This document shows positions 55,935 to 64,000 of a stretch of DNA of 64,000 nt, in pieces. This stretch comes from an uncultured Cohaesibacter sp. Its GTDB lineage: Bacteria; Pseudomonadota; Alphaproteobacteria; Rhizobiales; Cohaesibacteraceae. Position numbers and translations under genes: made by a program. The notes beneath the pieces were generated by a model. That model had not been told where the DNA came from, ran no database searches, and worked only from the letters and a program-made list of their open reading frames with translations. Each line of letters begins with the position of its first letter. Within the stretch, counting starts at the first letter, position 1. The stretch is from positions 2,272,775 to 2,336,774 of the forward strand of contig NZ_OY781091.1 in assembly GCF_963676275.1 (NCBI RefSeq), read 5' to 3'.

Positions 55935-56523
55935 TCAGACCAGTCTCACAATGCAGCCTCCCTTGATGGCCAAAGGCGAAATGTTGGAGGCTACAAAGGA
56001 TCAGGCGATTTCCCTGCTGACAGTAGAAGGCATGCAAGTCTATTCCTTGCGTGGCGACCCAGCAAACAGGGCCTTTCTGTCTGCCGTCAAAAGCCTGTTC
56101 GGAGTGTCTCTGCCGCAAAAAAGCGGCACCTCTCAGGAAAAGGGAGGATGTTCCGTCTTGTGGATGGGGCCGGATGAATGGCTTGTCATTGCCAATGAAA
56201 CGGAGAGCCTGCCTGAGCCATCACAAATGAAAGAGGCTCTTGCCGGCTTTCATCATGCTCTGGTGGATCTGTCGCATAGCTTTGTTGTCTTTTCCCTTGC
56301 TGGTGCGCAAACCCGCGAAGCGCTCAGCAAGGGCTGCTCGCTGGATTTCTTCTCGTCTGACTGGAAAAAGGGCACCTGCGCCAATAGCCTGCTCGCCCGA
56401 TGCGATGTGACCATCTGGCAAAGATCGGCGCGTCCGGATTACATGCTGCTGGTGCGCAACTCGCTGGCCGATTATGTCAGCGAGTTTTTGCTCGATGCGA
56501 TCGCTGAATATAATGCCCTTTGA
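55927..56523 (+). CDS. soxG: Sarcosine oxidase gamma subunit
   Basis: 198 aa from ATG 55927, overlapping the soxA stop by eight bases. SoxG is the poorly conserved GcvT-like subunit; LWMGPDEWLVIA and VVDLSH-type (ALVDLSHSFVVFSL) blocks are diagnostic, with SLLARCDVTIWQ towards the end. Last gene of the operon and followed by a strong terminator. Confidence 0.92.
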   Translation: MDSQTSLTMQPPLMAKGEMLEATKDQAISLLTVEGMQVYSLRGDPANRAFLSAVKSLFGVSLPQKSGTSQEKGGCSVLWMGPDEWLVIANETESLPEPSQMKEALAGFHHALVDLSHSFVVFSLAGAQTREALSKGCSLDFFSSDWKKGTCANSLLARCDVTIWQRSARPDYMLLVRNSLADYVSEFLLDAIAEYNAL

Positions 56524-56581
56524 AGGGAGAGCCCGATAGCTCCGCGAAAGGCGCGATGCAATAGGCGCAAGGCAAAAGACA

Positions 56582-56615
56582 AAAAAAGACCCGCCTGACA
56601 AGAGGCGGGTTTTTC
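56582..56615. terminator. Bidirectional terminator after soxG
   Basis: ACCCGCCT (56589-56596) pairs with AGGCGGGT (56603-56610). T-runs follow on the plus strand and a seven-base run on the minus strand, so it ends both soxG and the minus-strand gene ending at 56644. Confidence 0.9.
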
Positions 56616-56643
56616 TTTTGCGCACCCGGATCGGGTATGTCGC

Positions 56644-56964
56644 TCATTCGGTGTAGAATTTGCGACGGGCATCCTGCTCAACGCCAAGCACCATTTGCAA
56701 CTCAGCGAGTTTGCGGAAATGCTCTTCCTTTTCCTCATCCGTCTTGGCTTCGGTCAGGCGTTCGAACTGCTCGGCGATGGCCTTCTTCAATTCGATTTCG
56801 CGAGGCATGGCGCCGGTTTCTTCCAGAATGCGATAGCCTGCTTTCAGGAAGGTATCGTCACTCTGTTCTGGCGGCTTGGGCTTGCGAGCGCGTTTATATC
56901 CCTCAAGCAGGCCTTCCGCCTTGACTTTGGCAATTAGATATTCGGTGACGTCTTTGTTAGGCAT
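56644..56964 (-). CDS. Small helical protein, DUF1992/DnaJC28-like C-terminal part
   Basis: About 106 aa from ATG 56964 (GGAG six bases upstream; ATG 56967 also possible). Highly charged and helical. The segment ILEETGAMPREIELKKAIAE, followed by TDEEKEEHFRKLAELQ, resembles the C-terminal part of DUF1992 proteins, but the FDNLPGKGKPL block typical of that family is missing, so the match is tentative. It lies 123 bases downstream of folD on the same strand and could be cotranscribed. No function is proposed. Confidence 0.65.
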   Translation of the reverse strand: MPNKDVTEYLIAKVKAEGLLEGYKRARKPKPPEQSDDTFLKAGYRILEETGAMPREIELKKAIAEQFERLTEAKTDEEKEEHFRKLAELQMVLGVEQDARRKFYTE

Positions 56965-57087
56965 CATTCACTCCATCAGACCGTTCAGGCCCTTTAAAGA
57001 TAAGGTCATATTTCAGACTATTCAATCAGTAGAAGGTGTTGTAGACGGCAAAAACTGCATCATTTACGCCGCCGGAAATTTGCTCTA

Positions 57088-58002
57088 TCAGCCCAGCAGT
57101 GCGGCATAATCCAGATCATCCAGCCCCGCCGAACGGCGCGCCGCTGTTAGGGTGTTGGCCATCAGCAGGGCGATGGTCATCGGGCCGACGCCACCCGGAA
57201 CAGGCGTGATGAAAGCGGCACGCTCGCAAGCGCTGTCATAATCGACATCTCCCACCAGACGGGTCTTGCCTTCACCGCGCTCCGGCGCAGCGATCCGGTT
57301 GATGCCAACATCAATCACGCAAGCGCCTTCCTTGATCCAGTCACCCTTGATCATTTGCGGACGGCCAACGGCGGCAACAACAATATCAGCGCCACGCACC
57401 ACATCCGGCAGATCTTTGGTGCGGCTGTGCGCGATGGTCACCGTGCAGCTTTCAGCCAGCAACAGGGCCGCCATTGGCTTGCCAACGATATTGGATCGCC
57501 CGACAACAACCGCGGACTTGCCGGAAAGATTGCCAAGGCTGCGCTTGGCAAGGATCAGCGAACCGGCGGGCGTGCAGGGAACCATCGCCTTGTCGCGCGC
57601 ACCCGCACTCAGCAGGCCAACATTAATCGGATGGAAACCGTCCACATCCTTGTCCGGGCGAATAAGCTCAAGAACCTTGGATTCGTCGATATGATCGGGC
57701 AGGGGGAGCTGCACCAATATGCCATGAATGCTCTTGTCTTCATTAAGCTCGGCAACAAGGGAAAGCAGCGCCTCTTCGCTGGTCTCGGCGGGCAGGGCAT
57801 GTTCGACGGATTTGAAATGGCACTCATTTGCCGCCTTGCCCTTGGATGCCACATAAACCTTGCTGGCCGGATCCTCGCCGACAATGACCACGGCAATGCC
57901 GGGCACCACACCCGTTTCATCGATCAGCTTCTTACCTTCAACGGCAATCTTCTCTCTCAGCGCGGCTGCGATCGCCTTGCCATCAATTCTTGTTGCGGTC
58001 AT
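57088..58002 (-). CDS. folD: Methylene-THF dehydrogenase / methenyl-THF cyclohydrolase
   Basis: Bifunctional enzyme interconverting 5,10-methylene-THF and 10-formyl-THF. 304 aa. Motifs: [20 protein letters not shown] with active-site YVxxK lysine, [23 protein letters not shown] and [17 protein letters not shown] (NADP site), ending in [16 protein letters not shown]. It follows fhs by 71 bases on the same strand, a sensible pathway pair next to the sarcosine oxidase operon. Confidence 0.96.
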   Translation of the reverse strand: MTATRIDGKAIAAALREKIAVEGKKLIDETGVVPGIAVVIVGEDPASKVYVASKGKAANECHFKSVEHALPAETSEEALLSLVAELNEDKSIHGILVQLPLPDHIDESKVLELIRPDKDVDGFHPINVGLLSAGARDKAMVPCTPAGSLILAKRSLGNLSGKSAVVVGRSNIVGKPMAALLLAESCTVTIAHSRTKDLPDVVRGADIVVAAVGRPQMIKGDWIKEGACVIDVGINRIAAPERGEGKTRLVGDVDYDSACERAAFITPVPGGVGPMTIALLMANTLTAARRSAGLDDLDYAALLG

Positions 58003-58073
58003 ATGCTTCTCTCTTTTTTAGAGGTGTGATTCCCAGCCCTTGCGGCGATTGGTTGCCGACAGCTATAGACTCC

Positions 58074-59744
58074 TTAGAACAAGCCTTCAATCTCGCCTTT
58101 TTCATTAAGGTGGATAGACAGCGCCGCCGGATGGCGCGGCAAGCCCGGCATCGTCATGATTTCTCCGCAAATCACCACAACAAATCCCGCCCCAGCAGAA
58201 AGCCGAACCTCCCTGATGGGCACTTCAAAGCCTGTCGGTGCTCCGAGCAGGGCTGGATCCGTTGAAAAACTGAATTGCGTCTTGGCCATGCAAATGGGCA
58301 GGTCACCATAGCCACCATCCTGCCATTGCTGCAATTGCGCGCGGATTTTCTTATCCATGACAGTGCCTTGTGCGCCATATATTTCCTTGGCAATGATATT
58401 GATCTTCCCGGTAAGCGGCAGGTCATCGGCATAGAGCGGCTGAAATGCTGATGGCTCAGACCCCGTCATCTTGACAATGGCTTCAGCCAACTCGATTGCC
58501 CCTTCAGAACCATCTTCCCAGTGTGTGCAGAGGATTGCTTCACAGCCGCGCCCCTTCACATAGTCCATCACCGCTTGCGTCTCTTCCTTGCTGTCGGAAC
58601 TGAAATGATTGATGGCGACGACCACCGGCACGCCGAATTTGCGAACATTATCGAGATGGCGACCGAGATTTTCACATCCGGCCAATGTGGCGCTGACATC
58701 GGCGTTCCCAAGCTCGGATTTTGCCACACCGCCATTCATCTTGAGCGCTCTGATGGTGGCAACAATCACCGCCGCATCTGGTGTGATCCCGGCTTTGCGG
58801 CATTTGATATTGAAGAATTTCTCCGCCCCCAGATCCGCACCAAACCCGGCTTCCGTCACGACATAATCTGAAAGCTTCAACGCGGCCTTGGTGGAAACAA
58901 CTGAATTGCATCCATGGGCGATATTGGCAAAAGGGCCACCATGCACGAAGGCAGGATTGTTCTCGATTGTCTGCACCAGATTGGGCAATATCGCTTGCTT
59001 GAGCAAAACGCTCATGGCTCCATCAGCGCCCAGATCGCGACAGGTAACCGGTGACCGATCCTGCCGATAGGCAACGATAATGTCCCCCAGCCGCCGCTGA
59101 AGATCCTGCTGATTTTCGGCAAGGCAAAGAATGGCCATGACTTCGGACGCAACGGTAATGTCAAAGCCGGATTCTGCCGGATATCCATTAGCAACGCCGC
59201 CAAGCCCCGTCGTGATCTGCCTGAGCGCCCGGTCATTCAGATCGACAACACGGCGCCATTTGATCCGCCGTACATCAATGCCCAGCTCATTGCCCCAATA
59301 GATGTGATTGTCGATCATGGCCGCCAGAAGATTATGCGCCGTGGTGACCGCATGCAAATCGCCGGTGAAATGCAAATTCATGTCTTCCATCGGAACGACC
59401 TGCGCTCTGCCGCCACCAGCCGCGCCACCCTTGACGCCGAAACAGGGGCCAAGGGAGGCTTCCCTGATGCAAATGGTGGCCTTCTTGCCGATCGCATTTA
59501 GCGCATCCCCAAGCCCCACCGTAGTCGTGGTCTTGCCTTCGCCAGCCGGAGTAGGGCTGATGGCCGTCACCAAAATCAGCTTGCCATCAGGCCGCCCCTC
59601 AAGCTCATCCAGGCATTGTTGGGAAAGCTTGGCCTTGTCATGTCCAAAGGGAATGAGTTTCTCCGCCGGTATGGAGAGTGCCGCGCCAATTTCCGTAATC
59701 GGCTTGAGCTTGGCTGCGCGGGCAATATCAATATCACTTTGCAT
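58074..59744 (-). CDS. fhs: Formate-tetrahydrofolate ligase
   Basis: ATP-dependent ligation of formate to THF (or the reverse). 556 aa, normal length. P-loop [19 protein letters not shown], then [39 protein letters not shown] and [19 protein letters not shown]. Together with FolD it oxidises or supplies one-carbon units, matching methylene-THF output from SoxBDAG transcribed from the other side. Confidence 0.96.
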   Translation of the reverse strand: MQSDIDIARAAKLKPITEIGAALSIPAEKLIPFGHDKAKLSQQCLDELEGRPDGKLILVTAISPTPAGEGKTTTTVGLGDALNAIGKKATICIREASLGPCFGVKGGAAGGGRAQVVPMEDMNLHFTGDLHAVTTAHNLLAAMIDNHIYWGNELGIDVRRIKWRRVVDLNDRALRQITTGLGGVANGYPAESGFDITVASEVMAILCLAENQQDLQRRLGDIIVAYRQDRSPVTCRDLGADGAMSVLLKQAILPNLVQTIENNPAFVHGGPFANIAHGCNSVVSTKAALKLSDYVVTEAGFGADLGAEKFFNIKCRKAGITPDAAVIVATIRALKMNGGVAKSELGNADVSATLAGCENLGRHLDNVRKFGVPVVVAINHFSSDSKEETQAVMDYVKGRGCEAILCTHWEDGSEGAIELAEAIVKMTGSEPSAFQPLYADDLPLTGKINIIAKEIYGAQGTVMDKKIRAQLQQWQDGGYGDLPICMAKTQFSFSTDPALLGAPTGFEVPIREVRLSAGAGFVVVICGEIMTMPGLPRHPAALSIHLNEKGEIEGLF

Positions 59745-59947
59745 CGAAATTCGGTCTTTCTTCCAGTCGGGGCGTCATCTTGTGTTCTGATTTCGGTTCC
59801 GTTGGGATGATTTATTGCGAACGATGCATAAAAATCAAGCAAGACCAAAAACAATCGACATTCTATCGACAGACAGGCTTGCGATCGCTTGCAGCCAACA
59901 AAAGACTGGTATAGCAAAAGGAAACAAAACACGAGGGAAACAATATA

Positions 59948-61105
59948 ATGTCACATATTCATTGGCTTGGAGCCGGACTTTCTTCCGTACCAGGCATCCG
60001 GCGCCTTATTTCACGCAATCACCAAATCACACTTTGGAACCGCACCCTTTCCAAGGCGGAAGCCGCAACAAAAGGCCTAGAGGGCAATTTCGACGTCAAG
60101 GAATTTTCCTTTGATGCCCTACAAGCTGCCCTGAAGCCGGGCGATGTGGCGGTTTCCATGCTACCGGCCACCATGCATATGCAGGTTGCCGAGCTGTGTC
60201 TTGAAAAAGAAGCGCATTTTGTTTCCTCTTCCTATGTCAGCCCCGAGATGGCGGCGCTTGATGCAAAAGCCAAGGCCAAGGGCCTGACCTTTGTCAATGA
60301 AGTGGGGCTTGATCCGGGCCTTGACCATCTGCTCGCCCACCTGTTGATGAGCGACTATAAGGCAAGTGAGGCCTACGACCCCGCCAATAGCCACGAATTC
60401 CGCTCCTTCTGCGGCGGCTTTCCTGCCATTGCCAACGAATTTCGCTACAAATTCAGCTGGTCGCCGCTTGGAGTCCTCAAGGCGCTAAAAAGCCCTGCCA
60501 AGGCGATCATGGGTGGCGAGGAAGTCACAACGCAGAAACCATGGGACGCGATTGCAGACTATTCGGCCAATCTGCCCGGTGGGGCAGAGATTTTCCAATC
60601 CTACCCCAACCGCAATTCCTTGCCCTTCATGGAAAGCTACGGAATGGGCGCAGACTGGAATGTCGACACCTTCGTTCGCGGCACCTTGCGCCTTGACGGT
60701 TGGTCTGATGCCTGGGCCGACATATTCCATTTCGTTGAAAATGAACTGGACGGCCCGGACGGCGATGCAAAATTGACCGCCATGAGCGAAAAGCTCTGGA
60801 CCGATTATGCCTATGATGACAATGAACCGGATCGCGTCGTGCTGGTGGTTGAATTGAAGGCCAGCAAGGACGGCAAAATGGTCTGGCACAAGGACTATGC
60901 CCTTGATTCAAGGGGCGACAAGGAATTCTCGGCTATGGCCCGACTGGTATCAGTCACCGTCAGTCTGGCCGTGGAAAGCGTGCTTGAAGGCTCCCTGCCA
61001 GCCGGTGTGCTAGCCGCTCCCTCCGATCCGACGACTATCCATCGCTGGTTCGAAGAGATCAAGGCGCATGGTGACGAGTTCCACCTCACCGAACATGTCG
61101 GTTGA
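59948..61105 (+). CDS. Saccharopine dehydrogenase-like protein, copy 1 (Lys9 type)
   Basis: 385 aa. NAD(P)-binding start IHWLGAGLSSVPGIRRL; then SSSYVSPEMAALD, FVNEVGLDPGLDHLLAHL, CGGFPAIANEF, YKFSWSPLGVLKALK, SYPNRNS and VRGTLRLDGW, all closely paralleling fungal saccharopine reductase (glutamate-forming). The likely role is in the saccharopine branch of lysine metabolism, probably degradation. It is somewhat shorter than the fungal enzyme. A GAGGGA site precedes the ATG. A terminator separates it from its tandem paralogue. Substrate is inferred from family. Confidence 0.85.
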   Translation: MSHIHWLGAGLSSVPGIRRLISRNHQITLWNRTLSKAEAATKGLEGNFDVKEFSFDALQAALKPGDVAVSMLPATMHMQVAELCLEKEAHFVSSSYVSPEMAALDAKAKAKGLTFVNEVGLDPGLDHLLAHLLMSDYKASEAYDPANSHEFRSFCGGFPAIANEFRYKFSWSPLGVLKALKSPAKAIMGGEEVTTQKPWDAIADYSANLPGGAEIFQSYPNRNSLPFMESYGMGADWNVDTFVRGTLRLDGWSDAWADIFHFVENELDGPDGDAKLTAMSEKLWTDYAYDDNEPDRVVLVVELKASKDGKMVWHKDYALDSRGDKEFSAMARLVSVTVSLAVESVLEGSLPAGVLAAPSDPTTIHRWFEEIKAHGDEFHLTEHVG

Positions 61106-61130
61106 ATTCATCCGACTCTAAATGACGATC

Positions 61131-61157
61131 AAGCCCGGCAATAACCGGGCTTTTTCT
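61131..61157 (+). terminator. Rho-independent terminator between the two paralogues
   Basis: AAGCCCGG (61131-61138) and CCGGGCTT (61145-61152) with six-base loop and following T-rich tract. The remaining 260 bases up to the second copy presumably hold its promoter; a TTGATTTGATTTGA stretch near 61260 is only AT-rich context. Confidence 0.88.
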
Positions 61158-61417
61158 TTATGCCAATCAAGCATCAGAGACCGCGCGAGGGGAGTCTTTC
61201 CTTAAACGAAGGACTAATGCACAGTGCTTAAAAATTATGCACGCACAATTTGGCGGCAAATTGATTTGATTTGACCTCCGCCAAAGCAAAATGCCGAAAA
61301 GCTCCGTCAAATTGCCGAAGCGGCCAGCGCAGCCACTTGAAAGGCCCCAATTCAAGAGTAATGCTCATGCAAAAGGCGGCGTCGAACCGCTTGATTTCCT
61401 TCCTCCGGAGCAAGAAT

Positions 61418-62608
61418 ATGAGCGAAGCATCCAAGAAAATTCACTGGCTAGGCGCAGGACTTGCGTCAGTCCCCGGCATCCGCAGACTAGTCGCCAAGGA
61501 TTATCCTTTCCACCTCTGGGAACAGGATATGGCTAAGGCTGAAGCGGCAACGAAGGGACTGACCGGCAATTTCACATTGCATCAGGCCGATGATGCCGAT
61601 TTGGCTGCCGCTATTGCTCCGGGCGATATCGTCGTCTCCATGTTGCCCGCAAGCATGCATGCAAAAATCGCCAAACTGTGCATCGAAAAGGCTGCGAATT
61701 TCGTATCCTCATCCTATATCAGCCCGGAAATGGCCGCTCTTGATGAGGATGCCAAAAAGAAGGGGCTGGTCTTTATCAATGAGGTCGGGCTTGATCCGGG
61801 GATCGATCATCTGCTTTCCCATCTTCTGGTAGAAGACTATAAGGCCAGCCCGCAATTTGATGTCAGCAATGAGCATGACTATCAGTCCTATTGCGGCGGT
61901 TTTCCCGCAATCGCCAATGATTTTACATATAAATTCAGCTGGTCACCGCTGGGTGTACTCAAGGCTCTGAAAAATCCGGCCAAAGCCATTATTGGCGGAG
62001 AAGTCATCGACATCGCCAAGCCTTGGGAAGCCGTAAAGGACTATGATGTCGCCTTTGCGGAGCGGAGCGAGACCTTCCAGTCTTACCCCAACCGCAATTC
62101 GATCGTCTTTATGCCCCATTACGGTATTGCCGATGACTGGAACGTGAAGCGTTTCGTGCGCGGCACCTTGCGCCTTGCTGGCTGGAAAGAGGCATGGAAA
62201 GATATTTTCAATACCATTGAAACAACCGACAATGATCGTGTCGACGCCGAACTCGGCCCCTTGAGCGACAGACTATGGGCAGACTACAGCTATGAGGATG
62301 GCGAATTTGACCGTGTCGTTCTCACCGTTGAGCTGAAGGTCAGCCGCAACGGCCAGACCATCTGGCACAAGGCAAAAAGCATGGACAGCTTTGGCACCCG
62401 CCATGCCAGCGCCATGGCGCGCCTTGTGTCCAACACCGTCAGTCTGGCAACGGAAGCCGCCTTCAAGGGCAAGCTGCAACCCGGCGTTCAGGCCGCACCA
62501 GCCAACCCGGCCATCATCCGCGAATGGCTGGAAACCATCGCCGAGTTGGGCGACGCCGTGCATCACACCGACTATTGCGTCCAGTCGCGCATCATTGCCG
62601 CGGAATAG
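61418..62608 (+). CDS. Saccharopine dehydrogenase-like protein, copy 2 (Lys9 type)
   Basis: 396 aa from ATG 61418 (GGAG eight bases upstream; earlier in-frame codons from 61271 have no support). Same motif order as copy 1: IHWLGAGLASVPGIRRL, SSSYISPEMAALD, NEVGLDPGIDHLLSHLL, CGGFPAIAND, SWSPLGVLKALKNPAK, SYPNRNS, VRGTLRLAGW. By eye well over half the residues are identical to copy 1, so this is a tandem duplication that has diverged substantially. Each copy has its own terminator, so they may be differently expressed or act on different substrates. Confidence 0.85.
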   Translation: MSEASKKIHWLGAGLASVPGIRRLVAKDYPFHLWEQDMAKAEAATKGLTGNFTLHQADDADLAAAIAPGDIVVSMLPASMHAKIAKLCIEKAANFVSSSYISPEMAALDEDAKKKGLVFINEVGLDPGIDHLLSHLLVEDYKASPQFDVSNEHDYQSYCGGFPAIANDFTYKFSWSPLGVLKALKNPAKAIIGGEVIDIAKPWEAVKDYDVAFAERSETFQSYPNRNSIVFMPHYGIADDWNVKRFVRGTLRLAGWKEAWKDIFNTIETTDNDRVDAELGPLSDRLWADYSYEDGEFDRVVLTVELKVSRNGQTIWHKAKSMDSFGTRHASAMARLVSNTVSLATEAAFKGKLQPGVQAAPANPAIIREWLETIAELGDAVHHTDYCVQSRIIAAE

Positions 62609-62642
62609 GGCTCACCCATTATCAAAAAACAACCTAAATAAC

Positions 62643-62673
62643 AAAAGGGAGAGCGCCGGGCTCTCCCTTTTCA
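62643..62673. terminator. Terminator after copy 2, probably bidirectional
   Basis: AAAGGGAGAGC pairs with GCTCTCCCTTT (62644-62670), short loop, then TTTC. It lies between convergent genes and can serve both strands. Confidence 0.8.
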
Positions 62674-62677
62674 TTTG

Positions 62678-64000
62678 CTATGAAACCTTCTTGATGACTT
62701 CCTGCCGCGCCTGCTGCTTGGTGAGCAATTTACCTTGCTCATTCTTGGCCAGCAGCGCACGGGCCTTTTCATATTTCGGATCATTCCAGAAGATCGTGCA
62801 GCCATTGCAGCCACGACCGCAGCAGCCTTCGGTACCCAGGCGCGGGCTCTTGGTTGAGCGTTTGGTCTGATCGGCATCAATCGCATTCTGCAGCTTGGCA
62901 TTCTTGCGCTCATAAAGCCCCTGATCTCCGCTGCCCAGCTCCAACTCATGGGCCTCGGCATCATGCTTGAGACGCGCCCATTGCGCAGGCGTCAAGGCAC
63001 GCTCCTTGCGCACAACCGTCATCACCGGCACATGGCGGGCCAGCAACTCCGGATCCTCATGATCAAACAGCGAGAAGGGAATACGGATTTCAGGGTTGGT
63101 GCCCGGATTGACAACATCCGTTACCTTGCCCTTCTTGGCGTCCTCAAACTCATAAAGACGGATCGGAATGGGCGAGCGCAGGTGAGGGGAGACAAATTCG
63201 AAAACGTCACCGGCCTCAAGCTTGTTCTTGACCAGAACGATGAAGGCATCGTCTCGCACTTCTTTGACCATACCGGCAAATTCCCACTCGGCAAAGGTCG
63301 ATGTTTCCTCATAGCCATGGGCGTAATTGGTCAGGCGGCCTTCATGAAAAGCCAGCGTGTAACCCCGGTTTGGCACGGTCGCCAACTCTTCCATATAGGC
63401 TTCGGGGTCCCAGCTTTCCGGATCAGCATACCAGTCGTCGATCGCCATGCGATAAGCGCGGGCAACGAGCGCCACATAATAGGGACTCTTGCCGCGTCCT
63501 TCCACCTTCAGGCTGTCAACGCCGATTGAAAGCAGGTCGGGCAGCTTTGGCATGATGCAGAGATCGCGACTATTGAGAATGTAGGAGCCGCGCTCATCCT
63601 CGACAATCTGCATCAATTCGCCGGGCCGCTGTTCCTCTTCCAGAAAAAAGTCGAAAAGCTCCAGATTTTCTTCCGACAGCTTCAGCTCACGCACGGTGCC
63701 ATCGCGCATCTTCATATGCACCTTGTATTTCCAGCGGCAGCTGTTGGCGCATGAGCCCTGATTGGCACCGCGCTCGGCCATGAAATTCGATAGCAAGCAA
63801 CGGCCTGAATAGGTCATGCACATGGAGCCATGCACGAAGGCTTCCAGCTTCACATCCGGGCATTTCTGGCGCACCTCGGCCAGCTCCGGATAAGAAACCT
63901 CTCGCCCCATGACAACGAGGCTGGCGCCCTGCTGCTCCCAGAATTGAACCGACTGCCAAGAGCAGACATTGGCCTGCGTGGAAACATGCAATTCGAGTTC
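62678..64000 (-). CDS. U32-family protein (TrhP/YegQ-like), 5' end outside window
   Basis: The frame is open to base 64000 and reads ELELHVSTQANVCSW, so the N-terminal roughly 100 residues lie outside. U32 signature region: VHGSMCMTYSGRCLLSNF followed by NQGSCANSCRWKY, supplying cysteines typical of the family. VDSLKVEGRGKSPYYVA and the beta-barrel-like second half follow. The C-terminus has a cysteine cluster CCGRGCNGCTIFWNDP. Family members were first called collagenase-like peptidases; several are now known as tRNA or rRNA hydroxylation enzymes, which is the more likely class. The TTG at 63991 is internal. Confidence 0.88.
   Translation of the reverse strand, partial: ELELHVSTQANVCSWQSVQFWEQQGASLVVMGREVSYPELAEVRQKCPDVKLEAFVHGSMCMTYSGRCLLSNFMAERGANQGSCANSCRWKYKVHMKMRDGTVRELKLSEENLELFDFFLEEEQRPGELMQIVEDERGSYILNSRDLCIMPKLPDLLSIGVDSLKVEGRGKSPYYVALVARAYRMAIDDWYADPESWDPEAYMEELATVPNRGYTLAFHEGRLTNYAHGYEETSTFAEWEFAGMVKEVRDDAFIVLVKNKLEAGDVFEFVSPHLRSPIPIRLYEFEDAKKGKVTDVVNPGTNPEIRIPFSLFDHEDPELLARHVPVMTVVRKERALTPAQWARLKHDAEAHELELGSGDQGLYERKNAKLQNAIDADQTKRSTKSPRLGTEGCCGRGCNGCTIFWNDPKYEKARALLAKNEQGKLLTKQQARQEVIKKVS

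Noticed and set aside
1-64000. CRISPR arrays, insertion sequences, prophage genes, toxin-antitoxin or defence systems
   Set aside because: Looked for repeats, transposase or integrase motifs and defence-gene domains along the window; none seen.

Overview
The window looks like a chromosomal segment of an alphaproteobacterium, most likely a marine Hyphomicrobiales relative of the Cohaesibacter or Pseudovibrio type. The genus is inference. The support is moderately high GC, alphaproteobacterial-looking proteins, the order alanine-type aminotransferase - homoserine dehydrogenase - glpX - recJ, a class I PHA synthase, a TRAP transporter and a heterotetrameric sarcosine oxidase operon. No insertion sequence, prophage, CRISPR array or rRNA was seen. 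One tRNA-Glu is present.

Layout. 1-6.7 kb: glycogen operon glgC (cut by the window edge)-glgA-glgX-malQ. 6.8-7.1 kb: small secreted YARHG-type protein. 7.3-14.8 kb: an unusually long (1831 aa) glutamate-synthase-like protein, preceded by an overlapping 54-codon ORF and followed by a diflavin (CysJ-type) reductase. 15.2-19.5 kb: a secreted small protein and an iron/phosphonate-type ABC importer. 19.8-21.7 kb: phaC. 22-28.4 kb: lipoprotein, aminotransferase, hom, glpX, recJ. 28.4-29.7 kb: MarR-acetyltransferase fusion with a candidate operator, then tRNA-Glu.

29.8-43.9 kb is a sugar-acid catabolic island. It holds a GH43 glycosidase and an IclR regulator fused to an SMP-30 beta-propeller, divergent from an enolase-superfamily dehydratase, a five-gene Dpp/Opp-type ABC importer, a type 2 malate/lactate dehydrogenase-family reductase, an alpha/beta hydrolase, a uronate dehydrogenase and a beta-propeller lactonase. 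Together they suggest import of uronate-containing oligosaccharides, cleavage inside the cell, oxidation of the uronate to an aldarolactone, ring opening and dehydration.

44.0-49.6 kb: a TRAP transporter operon (dctPQM) flanked by DUF1445 and DUF2848 genes, divergent from a LysR regulator across a perfect palindrome. 49.7 kb: cold-shock protein. 49.9-51.35 kb: 1.4 kb without a convincing gene. 51.35-56.5 kb: soxBDAG. 56.6-59.7 kb (minus strand): fhs and folD, tetrahydrofolate one-carbon enzymes that fit the methylene-THF made by sarcosine oxidase, and a small protein. 59.9-62.6 kb: two tandem saccharopine-reductase (Lys9-like) paralogues. 62.7-64 kb: a U32-family protein cut by the window end.

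The most unusual items are the GltB-like/diflavin reductase pair, which has no gltD beside it and a shortened Fe-S cysteine spacing, and the IclR-SMP-30 fusion, whose propeller has lost catalytic and substrate residues and so looks like a sugar-lactone sensor.
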